DNA of 64,000 nucleotides. Origin: Angiostrongylus vasorum (lineage: Eukaryota; Nematoda; Chromadorea; Rhabditida; Metastrongylidae). A model generated the notes under the pieces. The model ran no database searches. It worked only from the letters and a program-made list of their open reading frames with translations, and had not been told where the DNA came from. Positions 1 to 12,120 of this stretch are shown one piece after another; positions within the stretch are counted from its first letter, which is position 1; each line of letters starts with the position of its first letter. The stretch covers positions 186,001-250,000 of the forward strand of contig JADANN010000397.1 of the NCBI GenBank assembly GCA_018806985.1. The letters are read 5' to 3'. Made by a program: the position numbers and the translations under genes.

Positions 1-587
1 ATACCTCCGTCAAGGGAAATGTAGCATACATGTGTACCAACATTGATACGACATTAACGTTAAGGTGGTCTCGACCTCCAGGATAAAGGAACAGGTGCCA
101 AACGGTAGCAGGCATTTCAAGATCTCTGATAGCAAAAAAATCAAAATCACAAACAATAAACACTTAATAAAAGTCAAAGATGCGCTAAACCAACTTGAAA
201 ATGTCTCTTAGGACATACGAACCAGGCTGCGACATCTCCAGAAGCGGCGAGAAATTGTTAACCTGGATATAAGATCTGAAAAAAAGAACAAGAACAATAT
301 ATGCATCCAGAATGCACCGTCCATCTTTGGGTGAGCAGAATACATTCGACGTTTGTTACCACTCATCCACCAATGATATTCTTACATTCCGTGCAAGACG
401 GTATGCTCCAAGAATAGAACAGCTTTCGGTTCGACCACGAGAACGACGGCTAATTCTTTGATTAGACTCCTCTGAATGAATATTCTGCAAAGCGCAGACT
501 AGTCAAAGTGAAAAAAAAGTCAAGGGTACAACAAAAATTGGTTTCCTAACTATGGAATGACTAGCACGAGATGAAATAAAACGAACC

Positions 588-1000
588 TATTGATTTACTG
601 GATAGGGTGACTTAGAAAGGGTTATTAAAGAAAAATAGGAAGATGTGGTACGCTTGAAATGTGTATTCAAACATTGACGGCGTGATGGTGGATGGTGTAC
701 CACATGCTGTAACGCACTGTTAAATTTGATAAACGCAGGACATTTTGAAAATGGATATCGCCAAAATCGACAAAAAAAACTTAGTCCAAACCCAATACAA
801 TACAACAGTAGCTGACGTTTCGGCAGTATCGCCTTCTTCAGAGCCTGGAAGGGTATACTGACATACAATTTACTAGGCCAAACGCTTCAATGACACTTAC
901 AAAAAGACGAAAAACTCTATGGTAATTTTGCGATTGCTGAACAAGAAAACGACGCATTCATATTCCAATGCCGAGGTTAATAGAAAGTCGATCCTGGGAA
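588..1000 (-). mobile_element. Penelope-like element, 3' end fragment (copy P5)
   Basis: On the minus strand this carries the same terminal block as the PLE copies at 4.2, 14.5, 16.5 and 58.8 kb: a CTCTGAAGAAGGCG run, then GCCGAAACGTCAGC (positions 811-848). Flanking sequence ending GGCCAAACGCTTC is also shared with the 16.5 kb copy. No reverse transcriptase is left here. At 973-992 a short stretch matches, in inverted orientation, the sequence beside the 16.4 kb copy. The 93-codon open frame over this region is incidental. Confidence 0.6.
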
Positions 1001-2989
1001 CTGTTAGTCCAAACCTTTAAGATGTGTTATGACTTCTTAAGAGATACTTGCGAACAACTGCATGCAGGAGCTGGAGGATAACAGATGAATAGCATTTAAA
1101 CAGTGGATCAATGTAAGTTACTATGTCGTTACTGTGTCTGACGTTATAAGAGCCCCGTATCACTTCGTCGTTTGTCAGAACAGGAAACAAAACAATAAGC
1201 ATATGCTACTGTACTGGCGTCCCAAAACAGTTCAACTACTCCGTTCCCATCGTGCCAGTAAAAAACATTGCCCAATAAAACATGCATATTGATTACGTTC
1301 GAGTAGTCGATAAGTCTCAAAATCGGTGCGGAGAAGATCGGCGTTTATCATAGCCAACACTGTTCTAAACATGGATAGCATAGAAATCTAGGATAGAAAA
1401 AGGAAGAAGAAATACAGAACTAAGTTATTAAGTATCGTATACTTGTCAGGCTTTTACAATTTCACTATTATAATTGATAATGTTTCTTTTTATTTCACAT
1501 GATTCGTCAACACATCTACGGTGCGCATAACAGCACTTCTTGGATTTGATTTGTTTTCTATCTGTGGCTATTTCAGGTGCTGCCCGAGGATGTCATCTTC
1601 TCCATGAATGTCGTAGAATGCTGGTCGAGTCGATTCTTCTTACAGTCTTGGAGATAGTGGGGTCAAGGCGTTCCTACGTGGATTGGAGGACAGCACTGCG
1701 GAAGGCGTCCAACAAGTCCTTTTGACCCCTGATCAAGTACATCACTAAACATTGTGCAACACCTTTATTCCTCCACCCAAACTTAACAGTGTGTACATCA
1801 CGAAATATTTTTTGCCATTTGTATCGTAATTAGAGGTGCGATGTACAAGTTACCGACATCATAGCACGGGCAAGAAATGAAATCGACTAGCATTTCAAAC
1901 ATGACGTGAATTCATTTAAGCAGACACTTACAAATAGCAGGCTGGACTAAATAAATTAATTTCAGCTACTACGGAGACGAAACTCCATGGGCCTTCAGTG
2001 TGAAGCGAATGTGTCTCAGCTAACCAGGGACTTTTGTAATTGGAATTAGGACAAGTGGTATCGGAGGACTATGGTCAATAAAACAAATTTTTCTCTTCTA
2101 CAGTGGTGAATTAGCGGCATTCTAAAGCCCGCAAAGCGTCTTTTTCTCCCCTTTTTAGTTTCGATTCTTGTATTTCGAGCAGTGAAACGATAGAGCAAAT
2201 GGTGTTTCGTCTATTAGTAGAGGGCAGTATCAGCCAATGTACCGATTCTTGCAAAATGCAGCAGCAGCTCCAAAATTTTATTCCTATTAGCACCCTGTAA
2301 ACGCCCTGTAAAGATTTTTTTTGTACCACTAAGGTGAAAAGGCAAAGTTTGTTGTTTAAACTTCAATAAGCCAAGCAAATTCTGAACTCTTCAAGCATTT
2401 AATGGAAAATACGCATGCATTGCCGAAAACTACACTTGAAGCTGTAGCTGTCAAAACGTTACGGAGATTGAGGTGAAACAATGTTTTGTCCTATGAACTC
2501 AATTGCATTTCTGTACTTTAAATGGCCTTATTAGAAGCAATTAGATATTTTTTCTTGCCACCTTTATATCAATTTCATCTATAAAAGAAATGTTCGAGAT
2601 TTCAGATTAAACGATTCGTCCGCATCTGATTGGTTGTTGGAGCCTTTCTATGGGGTGATCACCAACCAAAACGCATTGATAAGGTAAAGTCACACTCAAA
2701 AATCTCATGCAGAAATTTCGCTGCCGCTTTTACATTTCAGTCCCTGCTATGTCAGATGCATGTGCTTCTCCTTCTTTATTCTTGTTCTTTGTCATTTACA
2801 TGAGTGTTCCATGAAAGTGAGCAGATAGGAAACTCGACGAACAAAATAATTCGCACCGCTTGCTAGTAAATGTCAACACTGTCAAGTCTCAGTGTTATGT
2901 CTAGGAAGCTAACAATGTTTAAATTAGTTACTTATTAATATGTAACGCCCTAAATGAATTGATTTCAATGGAGACAAAAGTACAGGAGA
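1001..2989. other. No gene recognised; one dispersed-repeat copy inside
   Basis: Apart from the repeat at 1590-1745 I see no coding exon, RNA gene or recognisable mobile element. Open frames are short and end at random stops. Confidence 0.5.
1590..1745. repeat. Dispersed repeat, partner at 20385-20505
   Basis: The core containing CAGTCTTGGAGAT, AAGGCGTTC and TGGATTGGAG recurs in the same order and spacing at 20.4 kb with scattered substitutions. On the minus strand both copies read into similar peptides (LQS.LERL followed by ISKT), suggesting a decayed coding segment of an unidentified mobile element. Confidence 0.5.
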
Positions 2990-3112
2990 TTAAAGCTCGC
3001 GGCGTTGACAAACCCCTGAGCGCCATGCATTCGACTTCACTAAGCACTGTCAGAGGTGATTGAATGCAAATCTGACCTATACAGTGACTAGTGATGGTCT
3101 GTCGATGCATCT
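2990..3112 (-). mobile_element. SINE-A, 3' fragment
   Basis: This matches the 3' half of the tRNA-derived SINE family (see 3838-4125): the inverted form of the ATTCAATCACCTC...GAAGTCGAATGCATGGCGC block, then the GATCAACGCC tail. The tRNA-like head is missing. Confidence 0.6.
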
Positions 3113-3837
3113 CTTTGTGCAACACATATTTTGTGTCAAACGTAGCTACTAAAAACCTATTTTTTTACGCTTAGGAATTAGCAAAAAGTGGTTTTCGAAA
3201 GAGTTTAGCTGGAGATGAGAAACTGTTGCTGGCGAAACGGCAGCCAGCGATAGGGATGAAAAGCAAGCAATTCTATCGTAAAAAATTTGCTTCTATTTAC
3301 CAAAAATGTACGCTTTTTATAATAAGTACTAAAAAAAATTTCTGAAGGCATACTTACAACGGCTAGTTCTTCCGTTAGCCTGGCTAGATTGCTTTCCAGC
3401 GTGATTACAACCGTTACGCTCCGATATAACTTCGTAACTTATCATCCCCCATATCCACGAGTGCCGATGTATTCAAAAAAGAAAAAAAATGGCGATGTAA
3501 ATGCACTTGCATCTCTGATTTCTCCTCACAAGTAGACATCTTTCTTAAAGTTATGTAACAAAGTTTCCTCATGTGCTCACTGATCTTACAGATACTTTTG
3601 CCTACAAAGGCCGTCCCTTCGTTGCAGCCTTTAGCAACCCGTGGTCTAGAAGAGTTCCAGAAGAGGAGAAGAGAGAGACTCGTCATGTACTTCGAGCCTT
3701 ATAATATTTTTCTCTCTTATCTTTCCACTTCAACAATATTACACTACATAATTCTGTTGTGCTGTCCTCGCTTCAACTTCGAATGGGTAACTTGAACTTC
3801 GAACTGGCTTGGAAATTACTTTCTTACTTTTGTTCTT

Positions 3838-4125
3838 CGCGCGTGGCGCAGTGGTCGGAGGCGCCCTGGAACACACTCGTGGGGTCGGTCCCCGCGCCCA
3901 TGACCCACCAAGCCTTCCATCCCTCCAGGGTCGGCAAATTGGCACCAGACTTGTCTGGAAGGATGGCACCACTGACTGGATACATCGGTAGGCTATCGCG
4001 AGTTATTGTGATGGCCAGAAATGCATCCAATCAGCTCTAAACGATTCGAAATGAAGTCGAGTGCATGGTGCATCGCTCAGGGATTGATCAACGCCGTGAG
4101 CTTCATCCTTTTATCCTTCTATGGT
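3838..4125 (+). mobile_element. SINE-A, full-length tRNA-derived SINE
   Basis: The element starts with a tRNA-like head. GTGGCGCAGTGGTCGG resembles a pol III A box and GGTCGGTCCCCGCG a degenerate B box. The body follows (GGCAAATTGGCACCAGACTTG, TGCATCCAATCAGC), then GGGATTGATCAACGCC and a tail of short CTTTTATCC-like repeats. About 19 copies or fragments occur in both orientations across the window. This is one of the more complete ones. It is non-coding; the short frames over it are artefacts. Confidence 0.75.
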
Positions 4126-4164
4126 TCTTGAGTTTCTTTTCTTCACTATCTTCTCACTCAAGGA

Positions 4165-7100
4165 AAGAACTATGCATAATTTCTTTATAATCTTGCTGGA
4201 CAAACACGAGGTGTTATTTTATTCATTATTCACAACAAGCCAATGTTTCGGCGGATTTCCCTTTCATCAGAGCTTGGAAGGTTAAGTTGATCGCGATCTA
4301 GCTGGTCAAACACTTCCATAACCAAATAGAGAAATCGCAAAACCAAGATTTTAATCACAGAGAACACAGAATAGCTTCTTTGCACACTCACCACTTTCTA
4401 TGATTCCTCCACCGATTATACCACATGGTGGCCAACTGCACAGAGCTCACATGGAAACGTAATGTGCCTCTCACATCAAAACAACAGTCTTAAATACTGC
4501 GCAATATCACGCTTGATTATGAGGCTTTCCTTCCTATGATTCATTTTTGGATTCGTCGAATTTATCCAGAACAGCTCAATAGTTTTGCGCACTTGCGTTT
4601 TCAGTTCCTGTGGGGTGATCATAGCTTATACTTCAAAATCTTCCCGTTATGTCTCTGTGTCCTATGCGCGCCTAGTGGGGTGTTTGATTTAACTATAAGT
4701 TTGCCGACTACGTGGTTCCTTTATACGGGCGCAGAGTGCTCTACCAAATTCGCCATTGTATTCGTCACTCCAATCTTCACAAGAGATCAGGTAAACTGTA
4801 CCCAAACTAATGCAGTCACCGTCTCTACCATTGGGGAAATTTATGCAATTCTATGTTGTACATAGACGGTCATAGGCGGTTGCGAACTAGCTGGCATCTT
4901 AGAGTACTCAGTGGTACGTAAATTACTGTTACCGCTTTCTCTTGATCGGTTATTCTTAAACAACGTTTTAGAGCCGTACTCATTTCGTTTGCAATGAAGA
5001 TCAGAATAAACGGAGCCTTGTTATTGCTAGAGTCGTCGGTTGGGGGGTTTGGGTTTTCCTCTACATCTATCCCGAGAAGCCAGAGTTTCGTACCCAGTGG
5101 AAATGGCTCTTTGAAACGCTGGTAGTTGTTCGAAACGTGTTTCTTACAATCCTCCTTTTTATTGTGTGAGAGGTGACAAGACAGGTAACAAACCAGTACG
5201 TTTTTACTACGTGGTTTTCCACTTCGTGATGCAGCCGTTTTCGTATAGCTTAATTTGAGTCTTCAGAAATGGATGGCAGTTTCGTTTCGGTTTCTATCGG
5301 GTAAGCATAACATATTCTGACTGCTCATTCGATTCGAACATTTGTCCATTTCCTGTTGTACTGAGCAAATGACGAAACACATAAGGGAAGCGATTGGTGC
5401 CAGTCGCTATCCCGTTGCCAACCTTCTAATTTTTTGCGTAATATTTCCCATACCATCTGAAGAATCTCTTTCATACCACGGATCTCCTCACATGAGGAAC
5501 TTCGAGTCTGATAGTCGCAAGGCTACGTGGTGCGTCCCCAACTGACGAATAGGGGTCAATCGCGTACCAAAAGCGATCACTGCTTTCCTGAGACGCAGAC
5601 GGATCCAGGGGGATGGACTGCACGTGCTTCCTGTATTTACGAGGGAGTATTCATGCATGTGTGAGTGGGTATCTCATTTATGAAGATTGTCTTCTACGAG
5701 TCAATTCGGCCAAGAGCCTGCAATCAAGTGAAAGGGAAGTATATGGGAGGCGGTTAGGAGTCGCGGCCAACAAATAAACTCCATGTCTACTCTTGGAGAA
5801 ACTGGCAGCCTAACCGTGAGTATATCTAGCCCCACCTTTAGAGCTCAGAAAGCCATACGTGGGTATCAACAATCTACACACACTAAAATAAACGGGCCTC
5901 ATGGCATGACATCGTTCTTATAACACCAAACGTTAGCCAGGCGAAACGAATGCTTACTGACTTTGATAAAGCCTCTGGGAAGATTGGTCTTCGATAAATC
6001 TCACAAAAAACGATGTTCATGATGAATGGATTGATTACGTAACCCCCCATTCACGCTCAACCGAGTGAATATCTCCGAAGGCTCCAGTTACGACTGTCTC
6101 GGTCAGCAAATCAACATGACGAAATACTTAGCTCCAGAGTCGAACAGAATTAAACAAGCGGCTTGAGAGCTTTCCAGAGCATCGAGGATGTCGTGAAGAG
6201 AACAATGAACACAAGACTATTTGCCTACCTTTTCGACTCCACGAAGTTCCCTGCCTTAACCTGTGCGTCAAAAAACCTGGTTTCTCTTTAAGCTGGATGA
6301 AACCTCATTCAGCGTTATTCAACGATCTGAACTTTGAGCAGTCCAAGCATCCCTTTTTAGAGTGCCATCAACTGCGATGACCTTCGTAGTGGAGTCACTC
6401 GACATGTTTATATAAGGTAAGGTAACGTCGAAGGACTTCATCAGGTACGTAGTGTTAGGATGTGCGCTATGTAAATGATCCAAGAACGCGTATGTTCGCT
6501 AGATAGAGTGGAGTCTGTTTTAACTAATGGTTAAGTATTTGGGTTAAAATCCACGTAATTCTAACCGTTGACCCGTCCACACAGCTAGTGATAGGTTTAA
6601 CCTTGAATAACGATGGTTCGGTTGACAAAGGTTCATCACTGGATGCTAACTTATGAGCTTTCATAAGTAAATATAGAACTGGACATGTTGGTAAATCGGC
6701 TTCGAGTTGGAAGACAACTCATGGTTTTAAACCGGCATCTTTGCGATCTTGACTCTTTCATTGTTTAATTTTCGCTATTGATTCCAAAATTCCATCTGAG
6801 ATGACGAGCGATAAAAGAAATAATCTTGAAGGTGCTTCTTCGTTATCTTAGCATCTAACTGATGATTGATTACTACAAACTCTCCTCCCTTACCACTAAT
6901 CGATAATCAATTGTTTTTCAACCTTATCGGCTCTCATACCTCCCACGTTTCACATTTCTACACTTCTGTGGATTGGAACGATATCTCTTGGAGTGATAAT
7001 GATCAAGGCCTTTAAAGGTTTCGTTCATAAAGATCCGAAACATAATGTCAATTCCATTACTAGGTCTTTGTTTGCCCCTACTTTCTTGTTGTTTGCTCCT

Positions 7101-7430
7101 ATTTAGAGCTCCAGCTCTAGCATTCTTGCGGGACCTATCTTGAAATTCATGTAAACTATACCTAGCCCTACGCAAGGATGCCTTAGAAATGGGTTCAGGT
7201 GGTGAAGAACGTAGGGTCAATTCTACAAACGATAGCATCCCATCGGCGAGAGCCGTGCCACCTTACACGGTTAGTCTTGAATTTTCTCGCACATTATTTA
7301 TGCTACTGTAACCTGACTCGTTTAATCTTCATTAGCGGTGTTTCTATACTTTCTTGAAGCCATGTTTCGCGATTCACTCAAAGGATTTTCGAACTTTTCA
7401 GTAAAGTTGCTTTAGCACTAGGGTTAATAG
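4165..7430 (-). mobile_element. Penelope-like element copy P2, broken and split by an RTE fragment
   Basis: This is a decayed PLE read right to left. 6924-7238 is an open N-terminal segment (LDHYHSKRYRSNPQK) matching the 18.2-18.4 kb copy. 6400-6760 and about 5340-5480 are reverse transcriptase remnants matching 17.5-18.1 kb. About 4680-4870 matches the GIY-YIG endonuclease region of copy P1. 4235-4277 is the terminal hammerhead-like block, here with the exact core CTGATGA. Numerous frameshifts and stops make it inactive. An RTE piece in the opposite orientation (5880-6392) interrupts the RT domain, with roughly 120 bases of PLE lost at the junction. Homology with P1 continues to about 7425, so the 5' region is present. 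Confidence 0.75.
5880..6392 (+). mobile_element. RTE-type LINE fragment (RTE-b) nested in PLE P2
   Basis: Plus-strand sequence matches the RT palm to C-terminal region of the 61-62 kb RTE: a degenerate version of the FADDIVLIKPNTSQ coding stretch at about 5905, then the KTMF.(K)NG block, the block around FDSTVLPALTYASETW and the LRKQDERSLSVVERAVE region near 6290. It is shifted and stop-ridden. Its insertion into the PLE gives relative age: the PLE was there first. Confidence 0.65.
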
Positions 7431-7778
7431 AGTTGCAAATCAACACTGACCAGGCCACTGTTCTCCTCCGGTCCTCCGAATACTGAGCACAGTGGTTTTC
7501 CCTTCGTCTGTACTTCTTTCACATGGACAACTTGTGGTCTTGTTTGCTTTATGGACAGGTGCGTAATATTCGTATTTCGATGTCTAGCACTCGGTGGCCA
7601 TCCTCTAGTGGTCCGCATAGATCGTGTAGTCGACTTCGTTTGATGAAGTTCGGAATGATTTGGTGTTGTAAGTAGTGGCGGAGAAAGTGTACTGTTTGTC
7701 GAGCTTAGACGATCTTTTGTCTTAGTAACAGTACTTCTTTCAGAAGTCGGAATTATCTTGCTGGCACGTCGTTTAGTA

Positions 7779-8941
7779 TTAGTTGGTAAGATATGAAATG
7801 ACCGATTTTAGTGTTATAATTTTTTCATGCAATTTTTTTTATTGGTTTTTCTTGAGATTTACTACTTTAACATTTTTTATAGACTTCAACTTTAGCACGA
7901 ACTAACGTGATATTCGCGTCCTTTTTTGTACGAGTAGAAGAGTGGACACAATGCCGCAGCTGGAGCTCGGAATATCAATTTCGCGTTTGGAGACGGCTTT
8001 GTTAACGAACGCACCATTCGTCGTTGGTACACAAAGTTTGAATCCGGCGACGAGAGGCTTGCAAACGACGAGCGTGGTAAGCGAGGAATTAGGGTTAACG
8101 ATTAGGCAGTTCGTATTCTACACGAACCAAATTCACTTCGAACGGTCCAAGAACTTGCGGCAGTGTTTGGGGTCAGTGCTCTTACCATTTCACGTCATTT
8201 ATATTTGATTGGTAAAGTCTTAAAAAAAATGGACAAATAGGTTCCACTTGAACTCAGCAAAAAGCGAAAAAACTCAACGTCTGGAAATTTACAATTCGTT
8301 ACTGGTTGGCAACGATACAGACCCATTTTTGCATCGCATTATTACTTGCGATGAAAAAATGGATACTGTACGATAGTCGTCGCTGTTCTGCAGAATTGCC
8401 AGACGCGGATGAGAACCCACGACACCTAGTCTGCAACCGAAGAAGAGAATGGCTTCCGTTCGCTGGCCAGTGGCCGGTATAATTCATTACAAATTCTTAC
8501 GGCCTGGCGAAACAATTACGTCAGAGAAATATTTGCTGAAATCGAAGAAATACGTCGAAAACTACGAGTAAAGCAGCCAGCATTGGCCAATAGAAAAGGA
8601 CCAATATTACAGCGCAAGACCGCACGTATCCCAAATGACATTAAGAAAGCTGAATGAAATGCAATGAGAAGCTTTACCACATCCGCCTCACTCGCCAGAT
8701 TTGTCGCCAACGGATTTTCATTTTTTTAGGCATCTGGACCACTCTCTGACGGAAAAAACCTTCAACGACTAAACAACCGTTGAAAATGCCTTTAAAGATT
8801 TCTTCGACACTAAGACCGACAGCTGTCGGAAAGGTGTACTAAATAGTAATTGCTTCGACTAATAAAAAATTAGTATGAAAAAAAGTTATGGTTATTTAAA
8901 GTTTACAATTAGAATCGAACATGTCATATGTTACAACCTAA
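7779..8941 (+). mobile_element. mariner-family DNA transposon (HsMar1/bandit-like), with TIRs, dead
   Basis: This is a 1,163-bp element bounded by imperfect terminal inverted repeats. The left end is TTAGTTGGTAAGATATGAAA; the right end reads inward as TTAGGTTGTAACATATGACA. TA dinucleotides lie immediately outside both ends (7777-7778 and 8942-8943), the expected mariner target duplication. The interior (about 7940-8790) encodes transposase remnants in shifting frames: NERTIRRWYTKFESGDERL, a helix-turn-helix-like VSALTISRHLYLIGKV, the TCDEKW motif, GETIT, NRKGPIL and PPHSPDLSPTDFHFF. The second catalytic Asp context (normally HDNARPH) is corrupted and several stops interrupt it. Motif order fits the mariner clade that includes HsMar1 and the hookworm element bandit; this is from memory and not a database match. 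Confidence 0.85.
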
Positions 8942-9004
8942 TAAATCCCATGACCGACATTCTATTAACCCAGCATTTATCAAATAATTCTTCATATAAC
9001 ACAT

Positions 9005-12000
9005 ATCATACTACTTGATAGTTGGATACTTGGATGGTCTGCCTTCGTGAGTTGTGCGGACCCAGCACATTTGCCACTCATTTCTTTCCCTCGCAATAGT
9101 CGTCCACGGTGGTGGTTTTATTCGGGCATGGTGGCGTGTGCGAGTCTCGTAGCGTGATCGGTAAAAAAATAACTCCAGCTGTGGGTACAGTTGATCAACT
9201 TCGTTTACGAACACGTCCGCCCAACGTGTAGGTGGGCGTTCTGGGGCACGTTTGCATTCTCTTGGAGTCCACTCCACTGTTACTGTTCTTTTCGTCCATC
9301 TGTCGTCCGTTCTTCTCATTATGTGACCGGCCCATCTATGTTTCGCTATCGATGTATATTTCCCCGGATCTCGAAGATGTGACAGATTTCGAAGATCAGA
9401 GCTTCGCATTCCGGCTAGATATTGTGAGTGCCGGTTATATTTCAGAAGACATCGTTCAACCGCCCTGTTAGCAGTGCACAGTATTCTTGACGTGGTTAGA
9501 GTATCAACCCACGTCTCTGTAGCATAATTGTGCTAGGTGAACCATCGAATCGAAAAGGTGAGCGCGGATTTCCGGGTCCTCCACTTGATCGGCTGCTTCC
9601 TTCAGAGACTCGAATGCGGCCCAAGCTGCTCTCCTTCTTCTGTCTAGTTCCTCTTTCATGTTCTTCTCCACGTTTATTGAGCATCCAAGGTATATCTACG
9701 AGATGGCCACTGCAGTCAGAGAGCCACCTAGTTCAACTTTTTCGTATTCGTACCATGGGTTCTTCATGAGCTGCGCCTTCTCCCGATTTATGCGTTGTCT
9801 GGTCTTTTTTTCGTTGAGCACAATGATTATCGTCTCTTCTGCGCTGGTACTTCTTGAGAAGATGACGATGTCGTCCGCAAAACGATGGTTTGATAGGAAT
9901 TTTCCATCAATACGTATGCCTTTCTCATCCTAATCGAGTGACTTCATTATCCACTGCAATGCTGCGCTAAACGGCCTAAGCTGCCCTGTCGAAACCGTTT
10001 TCCTATGGGTATGGTGAGAGGTCGATGGAAAAGCTGTATTTTTGTAGTGCAGTTCCGATAACAGTCAGACAGGGTTTTTGTGCAGGACGAGTCCTCTCCT
10101 TGGTCAACGAAGGCTTATAGGATTGCATTCGTTTCAACACTGTCAAACGCTTTTTTCATAGCCAACAAAGATTAGCACTAAGGCAGGTGGTATTCTCGAC
10201 AAACTTCGATTACCCTGGACACAGTTTGGATATGGTCCATGCAACAAAATCCTTTTCGAAATCCTGCTTGCTCTACTGGTTGCGCCTCATCCAATGTCCT
10301 TGATATGGGCGACAGCACAATCTTCGTGAAGAGCTTGTAGAGAACACTCAACAAGCATATCGCAGGATAGTTATGAAGACCTCTTCGGTCTCCTTTCTTG
10401 GGAAGAATGACCGTGCCCGACGTCCTCCACTGGTCTGGGATTTCCTATTGAAGGTAAGCTGTCATATGAATTGCGAGAAGTACATGTAAATTGTGGCTTC
10501 CAGCTCTAACGAAATCGGCGGTAATGTTATCGGGTCCTATAGCTGTGCTTCTTTTCCTGCTTTCTATCGCAACTCGAACCTCTGACGGAAGAATTCTGGG
10601 TGGTTTTTCTCCAGCGAAGATGTTAGGTTCCGAGACAGACATTGTAAAAAGGAAAACTTGGTGTTGGAATGTTTCGCTTACCAGTTGCATACCACGGCAG
10701 GAAGTTTTGACAATTCCATCTTCGTTCATCAGGGGGTCACAGCGGAACACTATAGTCACACAAGTCCCGACGACATTTTTTTCAGACTGCTTCTTTTCTG
10801 TGCTGTTTTCTTTAATTTCTTCTGCCTGTACCTATAGGTATTCCTGCAAAGCTTTTCTGCAGTGGTATTTATTACCAGCCGTGTTAAAGGTGTTGATCAA
10901 GCTTCAGTTTCCTGACCTTTTCGAGCAACTCCTTAGTAGCAATGGAGATGCAATCTGATGTTCTTGCTTGAAGAATTGAGGCGAAGTCGGCATAGCTAAT
11001 CAGTCCTTCGATAAGCACCTCATAGTCTTCGGTCGTTTATTCTGTCAGTGACGTTTGGATTGGACTTCGTTCAGAATGTTCTGTTCATGTACAGGTAGAC
11101 TTTTTTTCCTCGTGGTAGATGAAGCAAATTCTTTTCCTGCTTACGGCTGAATCTAATCTTCGCACGAAGAAGGCTGTGATCAGAACCAGTACAGAATGAC
11201 GGGATTACCGATGTGTCAAGCACGCATCATCTTCTGTTTGTCAGAATGTGGTCGATCTCCGCATGAGTCATACCTTTAGGAGACTTCTATGTCTAGCAGC
11301 TGCTTTCCTTCTTCTGGAAAAACGAGTTTCCATGCAAGAAGACGTGCTGCAAACAGGAATCGCGCGAGACGGTTTCCATTCTCATTTCCTTCTCCTAATC
11401 CAAAATTTCTGATCCTGTATTCGCTTCCCTTGGCCTTTCCTATTCTGGCATTGAAGTTTCGGACAACAAGTCTATGATATGCTTTATCACTGCGGATAAC
11501 TTCCTCCAACTGATAGTAGAACGCATTTGATTCGTACTTTGATGAGTCGGTCAGCAAGTAGCAATTGATGATTTTGGTCTTCTTATGATGCGTCACTAGA
11601 AGACGGAAGACGGCTAGGCGAGAGGAAAGCTTCTCGTATGGTCGACGAGATGCATAATGGACGTGTATACGACAAAGCCTACGCCGCCGATATTTCGTGA
11701 CGGGACCTTTTTCTCTACGGATCACAAGGGTCCCTTGTTTAGTTGGCGTATGTCGGTTTTCTTGATTTTTGTTTCTTGCTGTGCGATCACATGAAATTTG
11801 ATGCTACCAGCGCTACAAGAAGGGCGTGAAGATGGGTCGGGGTCTATGGAGAATGTTCTGGCATTGTACATGCAGAGTAAGTAACAATCTCCACGGCTTG
11901 TCGTGGGTGTGTTGGTCAGATCCGGCTCAAATGACGTTTTTGTGTAACTAGAGATTTTGTGGCCTCTCACTGGTCGTCTCATCGTCTGATGTCATAGAAG

Positions 12001-12010
12001 GGAGCACGCA
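9005..12010 (-). mobile_element. RTE-type non-LTR retrotransposon (RTE-a), decayed but near full length
   Basis: Read on the minus strand, 11722-11982 gives the start of an apurinic-like endonuclease (YNARTFS, KFHVIAQQETK). 11276-11725 gives its core (VRNFNARIGKAKGSEYRI, with the usual GDFNARIG changed). 10445-10759 gives the start of the RT domain (RKRSTAIGPDNITADF), about 9680-10440 the degraded RT palm, and 9011-9409 the C-terminal part (KHRWAGHIMRRTDDRW, ERPPTRWADVF, ending SKYPTIK). It is broken by frameshifts. Its 3' end (CCATCCAAGTATCCA) is shared with the SINE-C elements at 24, 27 and 31 kb. The plus-strand frames in this interval are antisense shadows. Confidence 0.85.
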
Positions 12011-12120
12011 GTGTGCGGTGTACTGAGGTTGGCCTATTGCTGGTTGTGCAACTTGGTCCTCCCTAGAGTCCTGACTCAAGCTTTCCTGGAAGTGTCCAGG
12101 TCTTCACCACGTTGTGGATT

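Noticed and set aside
3838..3915. tRNA-like sequence with A and B boxes
   Set aside because: It is repeated many times with a fixed body and tail and does not fold as a complete tRNA, so it is a SINE head and not a tRNA gene. The same applies to the other SINE-A and SINE-B heads.
9191..9933. Several overlapping plus-strand frames of 60-90 codons
   Set aside because: Antisense shadows of the RTE-a C-terminal and RT regions.
10491..10958. 155-codon plus-strand frame
   Set aside because: It is antisense to the decayed RTE-a reverse transcriptase; conserved RT peptides are on the minus strand.
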